Positions 17,701-26,200 of a DNA stretch of 59,031 bases are shown in pieces. The position numbers and the translations under genes were made by a program. The notes below the pieces were generated by a model that saw nothing but the letters and a program-made list of their open reading frames with translations, searched no databases and was not told where the DNA came from. Where the stretch lies: the NCBI RefSeq assembly GCF_022690765.1, contig NZ_JALCZA010000024.1:1-59031 (forward strand), written 5' to 3'. Source of the stretch: Anaeromyxobacter oryzisoli (lineage in GTDB: Bacteria > Myxococcota > Myxococcia > Myxococcales > Anaeromyxobacteraceae). Numbering within the stretch: position 1 is the first letter of the stretch; each line of letters opens with the position of its first letter.

Positions 17701-20700
17701 TCGTATGTCGTGGTGACGCCGTTCGGATCCGTGTAGCTGGCGAGGTGCTTCTTGAGGGGCTCGAGCTCGCTCTGGACGTACGTGTACGACTCGCTGCGAG
17801 CCACCGGCCCGAGATCGCAGTCGCCGTCGTGACGCGAGGCCTTCAGCAGGTTCTGCGTCGCGGGATCGTACGCGTACGAGACACAGACGCCGAGGCTCGT
17901 GCCCGGCTGGTCCGGGAGGGAGGCGGCCCGCGTCAGCGTCACGCTCGCCAGCTGCGCCCGCTTCGCCCCGGCTGGACGGGCGTACCGGAACTCCAGATAC
18001 CGCTGGTGGCCGGGCTCGAAGACCCGGCTCACCTCGTAATCGAACTCGGGGCCGAAGTACTCGAGATCGATCTGCTGCCCGTCCGGATAGGTGATCGACC
18101 GCAGCGGATAGCGATAGGGCCAGGCCTCGGTGTTGAGGCCCGAGTAGTGGTAGGCCACCCCGCTCTTCGATGTGAAGGTGACCTCCTCGCCCGCCCCCGC
18201 CGAGCCGCTCTGGACCGTGAGCGTCCCGTGGTACCCGCGCTGGGGAGTGCATGACCTCGCCGCCGTGCAACGGAAGGCCTGGCCTCCTCCGTCCCCTCCG
18301 ACGACGACGTACTCGCTCCCGGACGCCTGACCGCTTCCGTTGCCGAGGACCGTCTGCGGGTCCGGGATGACGTACGAGCGGTAGCTATGCGTCCATCCCG
18401 CGCCGAGCGGCGACGCCTCGAAGCCGCGGCTCGTGTACGAACGCTGAAGCCTCAGGCCCCCGGCCCTCCCCGGCAGCGAGAGATCCTCCGACTGCTTCAC
18501 CAAATGGCCATCGACGGTGCTCACGTCCTTCACGAACGTGTGCCCGACGGGGAGAGCTCCCGCGTCCACGTACTCCACCAGGAACGGGATCTCCTTCGTC
18601 TCGCCGGCGGTGGCGTCCGACGGCGTCACCTGGATCTTGACGGTCTCGTTGCCGACGCCGACCGGGTAGACCCAGAGACGCAGCGCGCCGCTCGGCGCGA
18701 TCTCGGGCGGCGGCGGCATGTTCGGAACTGCCGCCACGGCGATCGCGCCCGTGTCGGTCCTGCCGACGTCCGCGGCGCTGAGGAGGGTCCCGCCGAGGGA
18801 GACGAGCAACCGCCCGGGCCCGGGTGCCACGAAGTCGAGCTTGGCCGGGATCAGCAGCGGGTCCGCGGTGGCCGTCGCCGGCGACGTCCCCGTGACCGGC
18901 GTCGCCGTCGACTCGAAGTTGCGGACGGGGATGAGCACCTTGGCGCGCAGTTCGTCCGGCCCGAGAATGTTCGCGCCTACCGCGGGGATGGCGATCTGGC
19001 TCGTCGCCACCTCGACGAGCGAGGTCGCGCCGATCGCGGGATCGGGCGCAAGGACGTGCAGGATGACCTTGCCACCCCGCGAGCCCGCGACGAGGTCGAG
19101 GCTCAGGTCGCTCCGCGCGTACTCCGGGATGCGAACCAGATCCGGCCACTCCGGATAGGGCGTCTGGCCAGGCTGCGGCGTCGCGACCAGCGCCTCGCCC
19201 GGGGAGTTCGGGATCTGGACGATCCGCAGATAGAGCGGGTATGCCGCCCGGTTGGTGACGCCAAAATCCAGGGCTACGTCACCGGGGGACAGCGAGTGGT
19301 TCGGCCCCGTCGGCGCGTAGATTCGTCCGGGGAGGACCCGCTGCGTCTCGATGGGCACCGTCGACGAGAAGGGCGTGAAGGTGATGGGGATGCTGCAGCA
19401 GTCCCGGGTCCCGTCCGCGAGCGTCACCTCCGCGTCGAAGGTGATCTGCTCGGCACGATCCAGCAGCTCGTAGCGAGGCCAGAAGACGACGTTCGTGTCC
19501 GTGTCGATGCCGTCCGTGGCGCCCGCGCCGACCGTCGACGGGGTCGCCGACCGCCGATCCCAGACCATGGAGCCGTCGGAGACCGTCATGTGCACGGCGA
19601 CGCCACCGATCCCCGGCTCGTCACCTCGAAGCGGGACCCAGGCCGGACCGGAGCCCGTGTTTCTCCGGAGCACCTGGAAGACGTACGGCTCCGGGAACGA
19701 GGAGCCGAAGATGCCATCGAAGCTGTTCCGCGCCGAAGGCACCCACCCGAACACGTATCTCCACGAGTCCGACTCGACGCCCTCCACGGTGTAGCTCGCG
19801 GAGGCTCCGCCACACGACGCCGTCACGACGTTGGTGCCGCCGTTGATGAAGTTCGCGACCACCGTCCCCATCTCGTCCGTGACCTGCTGCAGGACCGCCA
19901 CCTGGTCCGGATCGCTGGGATCGAGCTGCTCCACGTGGGAAGCCGAGCGTCGCGAGGGCAGGATGAATCGCCCCGTCGCGGGCGATTGCGTCCAGGTGAC
20001 CAGCTGGTTGGCGAGCTTGTTGCCCCATCGGTCCGTGACGGTCGCGGGGAGATCCTCGCCCAGGATCATCTGGAACGGCACCCTGAACTGCGTGTTCGAT
20101 TGCAGGACGATCTTCGCCGGCACGTCCGGCAACCCCACCTCCCGGAACGGCTCGGCGAGGACGATCCTCGTACCGGCAGCGTCCAACGTCTCGGCGGAGA
20201 TGACGTTGAGTCCCACCGTCTGGTTGCTGGGCGATCCCGGCTGCTCGATGAAGGAGTTGCCGATCAGCGTGTCCGGCGAGACCGCCACGGCCGCACGACC
20301 CGTGGAGTCCGTCGTGACGGTGACGGAGCCGGTGACCTCCGAGGACGAACCCGGGACGCGGAACGTCGGCTTGGCGCCCCCCATCGCCCGGAAGGTCACC
20401 TGGGCCCCCTGGACGGCGACGCCTGCGCTGGTCGTGACGAACACGACCAGGTTTCGCGGCAGCTCGTTGCCCACCACGACGCTCTGCAGGTCGGTGCTGG
20501 GCAACTTGATGATGCGAGCGACGAGCGTCGTATCGGGCGTCGCGGGGGGGGCGTCCGGCTGCTGCAGCTGCTGGGCGAGCGTGGCGTCCTTCCACGCGTC
20601 CGGGGAGGCGACCGTCTGAGCACCGGACAGGTGCCCGGAGAGGAAATAGCCGCCTTCCTCCGTGCCCGGCGCCCGGGCGATGAACCCGGTGCCGGTCCAC

Positions 20701-23297
20701 GCCTGGATCGCCAGATCCGTCGAGGGGATGATCACCTGCCGGCCCGCCGCGAGCTGGTCCTGGACGTCCCGCACCACCTCCGGCGTCGTGGCGAGGAGCG
20801 GCAACGAGCTCGAGGCGTTGTTCTTGTCCAGCGTGAGGACCGCCACCCCTCGGGCGTGCGCCTCCTGGATGGCGGTTACGGCCGAGACGGCGCCCTCGCC
20901 CGTGCCGTCGGTGAGGACCTTCGCCTCGAGGAGCGATCCCTGGTACCCGGAGAGCTGGAGGAGCTGCTTGCCTCGTCCCGCCACGAGGTCGAGGGGCGTC
21001 ATGCTTCGATGATCGGCGTCGACCTCGAGCCCCTTCCACGCGACCCTGCGGCGGACGCCGAGCACCTCGTCGACCGCCAGCTGGTTCTCGACCAACACCA
21101 GGTTCGCCGTCGGACGCACGGGAACGACCCGCAACAGCTGGCCGAGCTCCTCCTCAGCCTCCGTCCACGCGTTGGCGTAGGCAGCGGCTCGCGCGTACAG
21201 GAACCGGGGCGCCGGCCCATCGACGCCGAGGGGCGACGCGTCGTCCGCATGACCGTTGGTGGGGCCGGCGAATCCGACCGCGACGAGGTTGCCCGCGATG
21301 ATCCGGTTGTCGACGCGTCGCGCCGAACCGCCCGGGAGGAGGAGCTCCATCGACCAGGCGTGCTCGGCTCCGAGCCCGACGGCCCGCCTCGCGGCTGCCT
21401 TCTCCTCTCCGTCGACCCGGATCACGGCCACCAGCTCGACGGCCGCCGCAGGAGCCTGGTAGAGCCCGCCCGCTTGCGCGATCAGGTCGGCGTCGGCGTC
21501 GGTCGCGGGACGATACGTGAACAGCGTCCGGTGTCCGACGAGCTGGTGCAGCGGCAGCGTCGTTTCCAGGAACGCTCCTGACGAATCCGACGCGACGAAG
21601 CGGACACGGTGCTTGAAATCGTCGGGCAGGAACGCCGTCTCCTCGTTGACGGAGACGACGCGGTACGGCAACGACCCGGGGATGAACGCGATCTCCTCGG
21701 ACCGCTGCGCCACGGTCCGAAGGACGTCGGCATACTGCACTCCGGCCCCGCTCGAGCCCAGATAGGCCTCGACGCGCGTCCTCACGAACTCGAGCGGCGA
21801 CTGCGGCGTCGGCTGGGCGAGATACTCCTGCATCATCACGGAGGCGCTCAGCCCGGCCTCCTGCCACACGTCCAGGGACGGTGAGGAGGCCGCGTTCTTC
21901 ACGGCGCCCGTCACGGCGGGATCCATCGGTACCCATTGCCGGATCGCCCCGGCCATTCCCGTGCCGCGGTAGCGGGCATACGGGATGAAAGCCTCGACCC
22001 ACGTGTGAACGAACCGGACGGCGGTCACTTGCCCGCCGCTGACCACCGGCTCGAACGGGATGCCCGCGGAGGTGAGCGCGGTGAGGACCTGGTCTCGTGC
22101 CGCGCCCGGGAGCGCGTAGGTTCCCTCGGCCGCCTGGGCCGCGTCCGCATCGGCGGCGGCGAGCAGGCCCATGAGGGCCGCCATCCGCCACAGCGGCAGC
22201 TCGATGGTGCCTCGCACGAACCTGGCGGCGGTGCCCTGGGCCCGGAGCAGCGCGACCAGGAGCGCCGACAGGTCGGCGTCGTTCCCGCGCGCCTCCCGCA
22301 GCGTCTCCGCGGAGCCCTTGAGCGCGCCGTAGTACCAGTCGAGCTTCAGCTGGTTCTTGACGAAGCCGTATGCGGCCTCGGCGGTCTCGAGATCTCGAGC
22401 CTTCGAGATCACGTCCGCGGAGAGCTCCACCTCGCGCCCGGTGGTGGTGTCCTCGAGCGCGGGAGCCGAGGCGTCCGGCGCGAGATACGCGGGCGTGATC
22501 TCCACCGTCGGGAGGCGTGCGGGCTGCAGCGCTCCCTGGACGTAGGTGAGGTCCGCGCTCAGGACCGGCGGCAGCCGAAGCGCACCCCACCCTCGGAGCG
22601 TCACCTCGATGCGACGAAGCTCCGTCGAAGCGTCACGCCAGGTGAGCCTCCGCCAGCAGTGGCTCAGCCGCTGACCGAGCCCGCCCTGCGCCAGCACGAG
22701 ATCCTCCGCCAAGGCGGCGAGGCGCCCACCCGTCGCGGCGAGGCGGGCGTCCAGGTGTTCGCGCTCCGTCCGCACGCGCGCAGCGGCCTCCTCGCGCCCC
22801 CGCTGTCGAGCGAGCACCTGCTCGAGAGCGAGGAGATGCTCCCGGGCGTCCCTACCCTGCCTCGCGAGCAACGCCGCGGCCTGCTGCGCCGCTGCCTGCG
22901 CTGCCTGGAGCCGCTCGCGCTCGGCAGCCGGCGGCCGCAGCGGCAGGGCCAGGCGCTGCCACCAGCCCGGCTCGGGGCCGAGCGCTCGCCGTGCCGACGC
23001 CAGCGAACGCTCGAGCTGGACCGCCAGCTCCGGCCCGCCGCCCGAGGCGGGGTTGAGCGCCCGCGCGTTCTCGAAGGCCCGCGTCCGCTCGGCGATCGGA
23101 GCCCGGTCGGGCCGCGCACCTGGACGGTCGAGGGGAGTGACCTCGAGCCTCGCGCCGGCCCCGATCGGCTCCGCCGCCGCGCCACGCGCGACCAGGCAGG
23201 CGAGCAGCACGCACAGCGAGGGCGCGAGGCCCGTCACCTTACGTGACGCCCGGCTCCACGCCTTCGCTTCCCCCTCCACGACCGACTGCACGTTCAC
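11793..23297 (-). CDS. Giant secreted Rhs/YD-repeat polymorphic toxin with transglutaminase-like N-terminus
   Basis: 3,834 residues from GTG 23297, chosen because GGGAG sits 8 bases upstream and the codon overlaps the previous stop (GTGA); a second GTG 20 codons in is possible. Order: signal sequence (hydrophobic core about 21-43, with LLAC that could be a lipobox); helical segment 120-205; transglutaminase-like domain about 295-465 with His431 and Asp459 but no Cys where the nucleophile should be (GNDADLSALL, 338-347); invasin/Ig-like region about 900-1200; DUF6531 near 1580-1650; YD/RHS repeats to about 3470; core end with YARARYYD and YTDPSGHG near 3500; then a variable tip of about 330 residues. 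The last 105 residues hold IKDHVFFKEHEL and LLQHEYFES, a candidate catalytic toxin domain. No VgrG or PAAR partner is present, so Sec-dependent WapA-like export is likelier than type VI. Confidence 0.9.
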   Translation of the reverse strand: MNVQSVVEGEAKAWSRASRKVTGLAPSLCVLLACLVARGAAAEPIGAGARLEVTPLDRPGARPDRAPIAERTRAFENARALNPASGGGPELAVQLERSLASARRALGPEPGWWQRLALPLRPPAAERERLQAAQAAAQQAAALLARQGRDAREHLLALEQVLARQRGREEAAARVRTEREHLDARLAATGGRLAALAEDLVLAQGGLGQRLSHCWRRLTWRDASTELRRIEVTLRGWGALRLPPVLSADLTYVQGALQPARLPTVEITPAYLAPDASAPALEDTTTGREVELSADVISKARDLETAEAAYGFVKNQLKLDWYYGALKGSAETLREARGNDADLSALLVALLRAQGTAARFVRGTIELPLWRMAALMGLLAAADADAAQAAEGTYALPGAARDQVLTALTSAGIPFEPVVSGGQVTAVRFVHTWVEAFIPYARYRGTGMAGAIRQWVPMDPAVTGAVKNAASSPSLDVWQEAGLSASVMMQEYLAQPTPQSPLEFVRTRVEAYLGSSGAGVQYADVLRTVAQRSEEIAFIPGSLPYRVVSVNEETAFLPDDFKHRVRFVASDSSGAFLETTLPLHQLVGHRTLFTYRPATDADADLIAQAGGLYQAPAAAVELVAVIRVDGEEKAAARRAVGLGAEHAWSMELLLPGGSARRVDNRIIAGNLVAVGFAGPTNGHADDASPLGVDGPAPRFLYARAAAYANAWTEAEEELGQLLRVVPVRPTANLVLVENQLAVDEVLGVRRRVAWKGLEVDADHRSMTPLDLVAGRGKQLLQLSGYQGSLLEAKVLTDGTGEGAVSAVTAIQEAHARGVAVLTLDKNNASSSLPLLATTPEVVRDVQDQLAAGRQVIIPSTDLAIQAWTGTGFIARAPGTEEGGYFLSGHLSGAQTVASPDAWKDATLAQQLQQPDAPPATPDTTLVARIIKLPSTDLQSVVVGNELPRNLVVFVTTSAGVAVQGAQVTFRAMGGAKPTFRVPGSSSEVTGSVTVTTDSTGRAAVAVSPDTLIGNSFIEQPGSPSNQTVGLNVISAETLDAAGTRIVLAEPFREVGLPDVPAKIVLQSNTQFRVPFQMILGEDLPATVTDRWGNKLANQLVTWTQSPATGRFILPSRRSASHVEQLDPSDPDQVAVLQQVTDEMGTVVANFINGGTNVVTASCGGASASYTVEGVESDSWRYVFGWVPSARNSFDGIFGSSFPEPYVFQVLRRNTGSGPAWVPLRGDEPGIGGVAVHMTVSDGSMVWDRRSATPSTVGAGATDGIDTDTNVVFWPRYELLDRAEQITFDAEVTLADGTRDCCSIPITFTPFSSTVPIETQRVLPGRIYAPTGPNHSLSPGDVALDFGVTNRAAYPLYLRIVQIPNSPGEALVATPQPGQTPYPEWPDLVRIPEYARSDLSLDLVAGSRGGKVILHVLAPDPAIGATSLVEVATSQIAIPAVGANILGPDELRAKVLIPVRNFESTATPVTGTSPATATADPLLIPAKLDFVAPGPGRLLVSLGGTLLSAADVGRTDTGAIAVAAVPNMPPPPEIAPSGALRLWVYPVGVGNETVKIQVTPSDATAGETKEIPFLVEYVDAGALPVGHTFVKDVSTVDGHLVKQSEDLSLPGRAGGLRLQRSYTSRGFEASPLGAGWTHSYRSYVIPDPQTVLGNGSGQASGSEYVVVGGDGGGQAFRCTAARSCTPQRGYHGTLTVQSGSAGAGEEVTFTSKSGVAYHYSGLNTEAWPYRYPLRSITYPDGQQIDLEYFGPEFDYEVSRVFEPGHQRYLEFRYARPAGAKRAQLASVTLTRAASLPDQPGTSLGVCVSYAYDPATQNLLKASRHDGDCDLGPVARSESYTYVQSELEPLKKHLASYTDPNGVTTTYDYYSASDPMPGEGQFLLMGDKQERVRRVNGPQPGRATTFTYSLEPATISVSGAARLAYATKVKSPRADVPANATTVYWMDPYGAASQVERPIDAQLSAVSKTVWDSNHELPASEEDPRGRRTTYAYDARGNLIERRVLVPVLAASGAGGATVAPDDGVGTTISSVVERWSYDAQFGGVTCHVDPAGRVTVTTYDSGTTGTGRLLGVYRYATPLASTVLSAGGSCDELASRAGASAADVVTRWSYCGVNAGCPDSSFVRGDLVSTTDGEGNVSRVLAYDRYGDATREQVSPAPGSVVTTILGYDPRSRLVTQTDSLGHSLSRSYDALDRVVYEKRDNTKGNSPPLEKSYAFWPGGQPRLETNGFGLSRVTSLDGLGRPSLVVETGPGLPQAGVTTAFSFDEAGNRTDVIDRRGVRTHTEYDWADRPIRVTVSIADPTTFTAQGGDPADLQVSRLTATYGYDAVGNKVFETDLHGHRTDYQLDSLYRVVGVQGPPVPARSGIGLVRYTTSRRFDVVGNKTYEADGNGNATTWTYDFADRVATVVDAVGRVERTAYDRNGNVHVLAQEAPEGVAHLTRTTTYDGLNRPRTTTEVVATLAGTVTYRQQTAYDDANHTVAISDRRGYVTTRSLDDVDRVYQEIVDDGSGLIARPADGTVPLGLVTRAQYDAAGNRSLTIDPLGRQTQELHDALGRTIRRELPMGVWEAAQLDGEGHVTARTDRRGIVRNTTYDALGRPTRENLIESISSGGAPLRTLLRTYIDEPGLDGKTQVAEVDARGDITWRYLDGLHREVEVRDALGKSVLTRWDAVNRRAVTDRKGYVAEYDLDAANRPVAQRDVRDGVVVYSQSTSYDDGARTETATDRRGIPLVRERDGMGRIEQEVRGSGGEVRTESSSYDGNGNVIAKVDGNGHRTEWEYDGGNRRTKETRGAGTTAAAATTYTYDKAGNRLTTKGPRGAWAFDLRESYDDLNRGVRSEDALGNVTTRAFDGAGNKVCEKRPLGGDALGVDGARGMSLEAVQGAACTGGYVTRWAYEEESKLASVTDANGSVYTFVYDESRNLLSKQDGNGSLTTYAYDALNRRTDEWQHRDRHERLVTRAAVSAVHGEDPAPADDPAAERGTLHWSGTYDENGNPRTQTDPRLLVTTYTYGLLDRRERTEYQANVPVELPYTSAITEEWNGNGAVEHRREEKHTAAGVVTETTDRVFDGLDRLRSETRYDGKVVGYEYDAKGNRTRVTDPDGVETSYTYDALDRLATATTPAGVASYGYWPDGLAKGSSYPNGLREGRCYDAARRLTTIVTAVGAIDETCGASVPVVSRFDYGYDGDGNRTRQVEQRREPGASALGPEELTTYGYDALDRLVGVLYSGGRAELYRLDAVGNRTGERELTGVVSGSDLTRFDPIPAGATLTRDVTASFNRADWVYARTDAVDATQSATFGYDAAGNLILRQKGTLTRRLRWSSRDTLTAVVDNGVEVGRYDYDGDLQRVKRKTAQEDVEYVLDDRHVLQEASASTGHPAYRRYHYAHEPLAVDDGAGRRFISTDALGSATDLTSTTGAVAAGHRYDAWGQYRNGTAPASSEPKLGFTGHQFDPETGLVYARARYYDAEIGAFVSRDSLEGTYIDAPSLHRYMYVRSNPLRYTDPSGHGVLEDILKFFLDISAPPFPSQSPQFRKAAEANRLVLKSTDEAIDGANEGAAIGAGMAVVCTLGPEACAALFGAGLLTSGQPSLQAISFGECDPANPGASVGGCSAQVTALTVGAGLAAGGVEPGTSPVRTTRPRPVVTVVVEAATKPETKLVKAPELGKTAPAPQEPAPARPASGSVGAARAGDLADPPASASVRAATSVETGARQVLNSATVEGWEAAEEAYNGIRADTADVSAIAQNSGMSEAEVARIKDHVFFKEHELDLGVRQFDADPDIVNAWSRLKAGDFVQSDLDLLQHEYFESRFESLFKTNYTQAHGATLRSGRTWKPE

Positions 23298-26200
23298 GGG
23301 CGCGTCTCCCAGTAGGCAAGCTGTGCGTCGAGCGCGAGCCGCAGCGCGGTGGGGTCCACGGTCCGCAGCGCCCTGGCCGCCTGGATCGCCGAGAGGAGGT
23401 CCGCGATGGCCTGCTCGCGCTCGGACGCGGTCGCGCCCGGGTTGGCCTGGACGCCGGCCAGGGCCGACAGGATCTTCGCTCGGTTCGCGGCGTCCGTTCC
23501 CTTGTCCGGCACCGCAGCGGCCAGATCCAGGGACGTCGCCGCGAGCTCCGCCGCGCCGCTCCCCAGGACGAGCGCCAGCGGGAACTCGCCCCAGACGCTG
23601 ACGCCGGACGAGCGAACCGCGGCGACCTCGGCCGAGGTCGTGTACGTCCCCGCCGCCGAAGGCAGGCGCACGAGGTAGCCGAACCGGTCGTTCTGCCCCT
23701 GCGCCTGCGGGAGGGACCATTCGATCTCGCCGGTCGGCAATCTCTGGCCCGCACCGCCGATCGACACGACCTGCAGCGCGGGATCCAGCGACTCGCGCAC
23801 CCGGGTCGTCGTCGGCCTGGCCTCGTTGGTGACGGAGATCTCCACCGCCGCGACGGCCATCGGCGCGAGCGACGCTTCCGAGGTGACGAATGCAACCGCT
23901 CCGGACACGAGCCTCGCGACAGTCGCCGGCGGGCCGGCCTGGGATGGATCGAAGCCGATCACGACGGCGGCGCCCATGCCGAACCCGTGTATGGTCGCCG
24001 CGACGTCACCGGAGCCAGCGAACCATCCGATCGGCGACGCCGCCCCCGGCTCGAGCTGAACGCCGCCCGGCGCGGCGATCTGCATCGCCTCGGACACGGC
24101 GCTGGACGTCACGGTGACGTTCCCGGCCAGCTCGTTCCCGCGGAACTGCGTGCCCAGGGCCTCCGCGAGCTTCGGCCAGGCAGCCTGATTCTCGCGCAGC
24201 ACCACGATCCCGACTCCGCGATGAGCAGCCTCCGTCAGCTCCTGCTCGACCTCGCTGGCGAGCACGCCCGCAGGAATGGGGGGGACGGGGAGCGCCGCGG
24301 CGCACGTCGTCGAACCACCCGCGCCGAGCACGTCCGTGAGGACCACCACGTCGTGCACTCCCGACCGCAGCTGGACGAGAAGGTCGCTGAGAGCCTGCAC
24401 CGCGGTCAGCTCGACGTCGGGCAGCACGGCGGACAGGAAGCTCTGGATCCTCCGAGCCTCCGCCGGATCACAGGGCAGTCGCAGCAGGACGCGCGACTGC
24501 CTGGTCACGAGGTGCTTGTCCACGGCGTACTTCACGAGGACGAGGGTGAAGCTCACGGTCTTCGCCGCGACGTTCCCGGCGAGATCCCTGGCGGTCACCG
24601 TGAGCCGGTAGGAGCCCTCCGCCCCCACCGTCGTCCCGCTCACGAACGGGGTCCCGTTCAACGTGGCGGACACGCTCCCGAGGTGGGCGTCGCTCGCCCC
24701 GAACGTCGGCGTGACGGGATCGGCGTACTCGGCGCCGTCGGCCAGGTTCACCGAGATTGACGGAGGAGTCTCGTCGATCTCGAACCGGATGGTGGCCCGG
24801 GTCGAGTTGCCGGCGAGATCGTAGGCCGTCACGTCCAGCTGGTGAACGCCCTCGGCGCTCACGACGGTCCCAGGGAGCAGCGTCACACCGTCGAGCGTCT
24901 CGACGGTCCGCGTGTAGTCGAGGTTGGCATCGCTCACGGTGACGATCGGCAAGACGGGCTGGTTCGTGAGCTCGCCGTCCTCCACCCCCGCGATCCGGAT
25001 CGCCGGCGGCGTCGTGTCGATCGTGAAGCTCCCGCTTGCGGTCGTCTTGTTCCCGGCCTGGTCCAGCGCGACCACGGAGACGGCGTACGCACCGTCGCCC
25101 GACACCGGCGTGCCCGAGGCGAAGGCGGCCCCGTTCAACGTCGCGTTCACGGACAGCAGGTTGGAGTCCGTCGCGGTGACCGTCGGGCTCACGGCGCCGT
25201 TCACGAGCTCGCCGTTCGTGAACCCACCGATCGAGACCGCCGGCGGGGTCTTGTCGATGACGAACGCGACGGGCCGTGCCGCCACGTTCCCCGCCAGGTC
25301 GCGCGCGTCGATCGCGAGCGCGTGCGGACCTTCGCCGCCGATGATCGTACCCGGGGAGAACGGCCGTCCATCGAGGGTCACCGAGTACGAGTCGAGGTGT
25401 GGATCCGTGACGGCGATCGCCGGCGTGATGTCGCTCGGGACGTAAGCGCCGTCGAAGACGCCTCCGACCGCGATGACCGGCGGCGTACCATCGACCGAGA
25501 ACCGAACGCCCGCCGTCGTGGCGTTCCCTGCGCGATCCGTGGCCTGGGCCGTGAGGACGTAATCGCCGTCGAGCACGATCGTGGTGCCCGACGGGAAGGT
25601 CGTCCCGTTGAGCTGCGCCTCCACTCGCGCCAGGTTGACGTCTTCGGCGACTAGCGTGGGCGTGACGGGCACGTTCAGCAGCGCGCCGTCGGTGACCCCC
25701 TGGATCGCCAGCCGAGGCGCCACGGTGTCGCTCACGACGTGGACCGTCACCGGGTTCGCTGCCGTCGGTGCGAGAAGGCCGTCGTTCCCCTGCGCGTCCG
25801 CGGCGCTGAACACGAGCGTGTAGGCGCCGTCCGCGGGGAAGTGAATGGCGCCCGTCCAGGTCCCGTCGAGGACGCTCCCCTGCTGGAGCGTCAACGCGCT
25901 CGCCTGACCGTTGGCCGTCACGCGGACGACCGCCGTCCCGGAGGCGTCATCCTTCGCGGCCACCTGCGCCACGAGCTCTCCCCTGACGAAAGCACCCTCG
26001 GAAGGGGCCTGGGCACTCAGCGCCGGCGCGAGCCCGTCCACCACCTTGAAGCGTGCCACGGCGAGGATCTCCGAGATCCCATCGTGGTCCACTGCCAGCG
26101 ACAAGCCGTAGACTCCCAGCGGAAGGCCCCCGGACACGCTCGCGCCCCAGGTGACCGCCGACGCGGGGTCGATCGCCGCCAGGGTCGAGTCGACGCGCCC

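Noticed and set aside
15570-18254. 894-codon open frame on the plus strand
   Set aside because: It is the antisense of the YD-repeat core; Arg/Val/Pro-rich with no motif. High GC removes stops on the opposite strand.
11793-23297. Type VI secretion effector interpretation
   Set aside because: No PAAR, VgrG, Hcp or EagR-like gene is in the window, and the protein begins with an export signal, unlike type VI Rhs effectors.
23298-23720. 141-codon N-terminal extension of the Rhs gene
   Set aside because: It overlaps the end of the giant protein gene out of frame and is Arg/Gly-rich; the signal peptide and ribosome site favour GTG 23297.
24538-25740. CRISPR-like regular array
   Set aside because: The period is about 240 bp and protein-coding in frame; these are Ig-like domains, not spacers.
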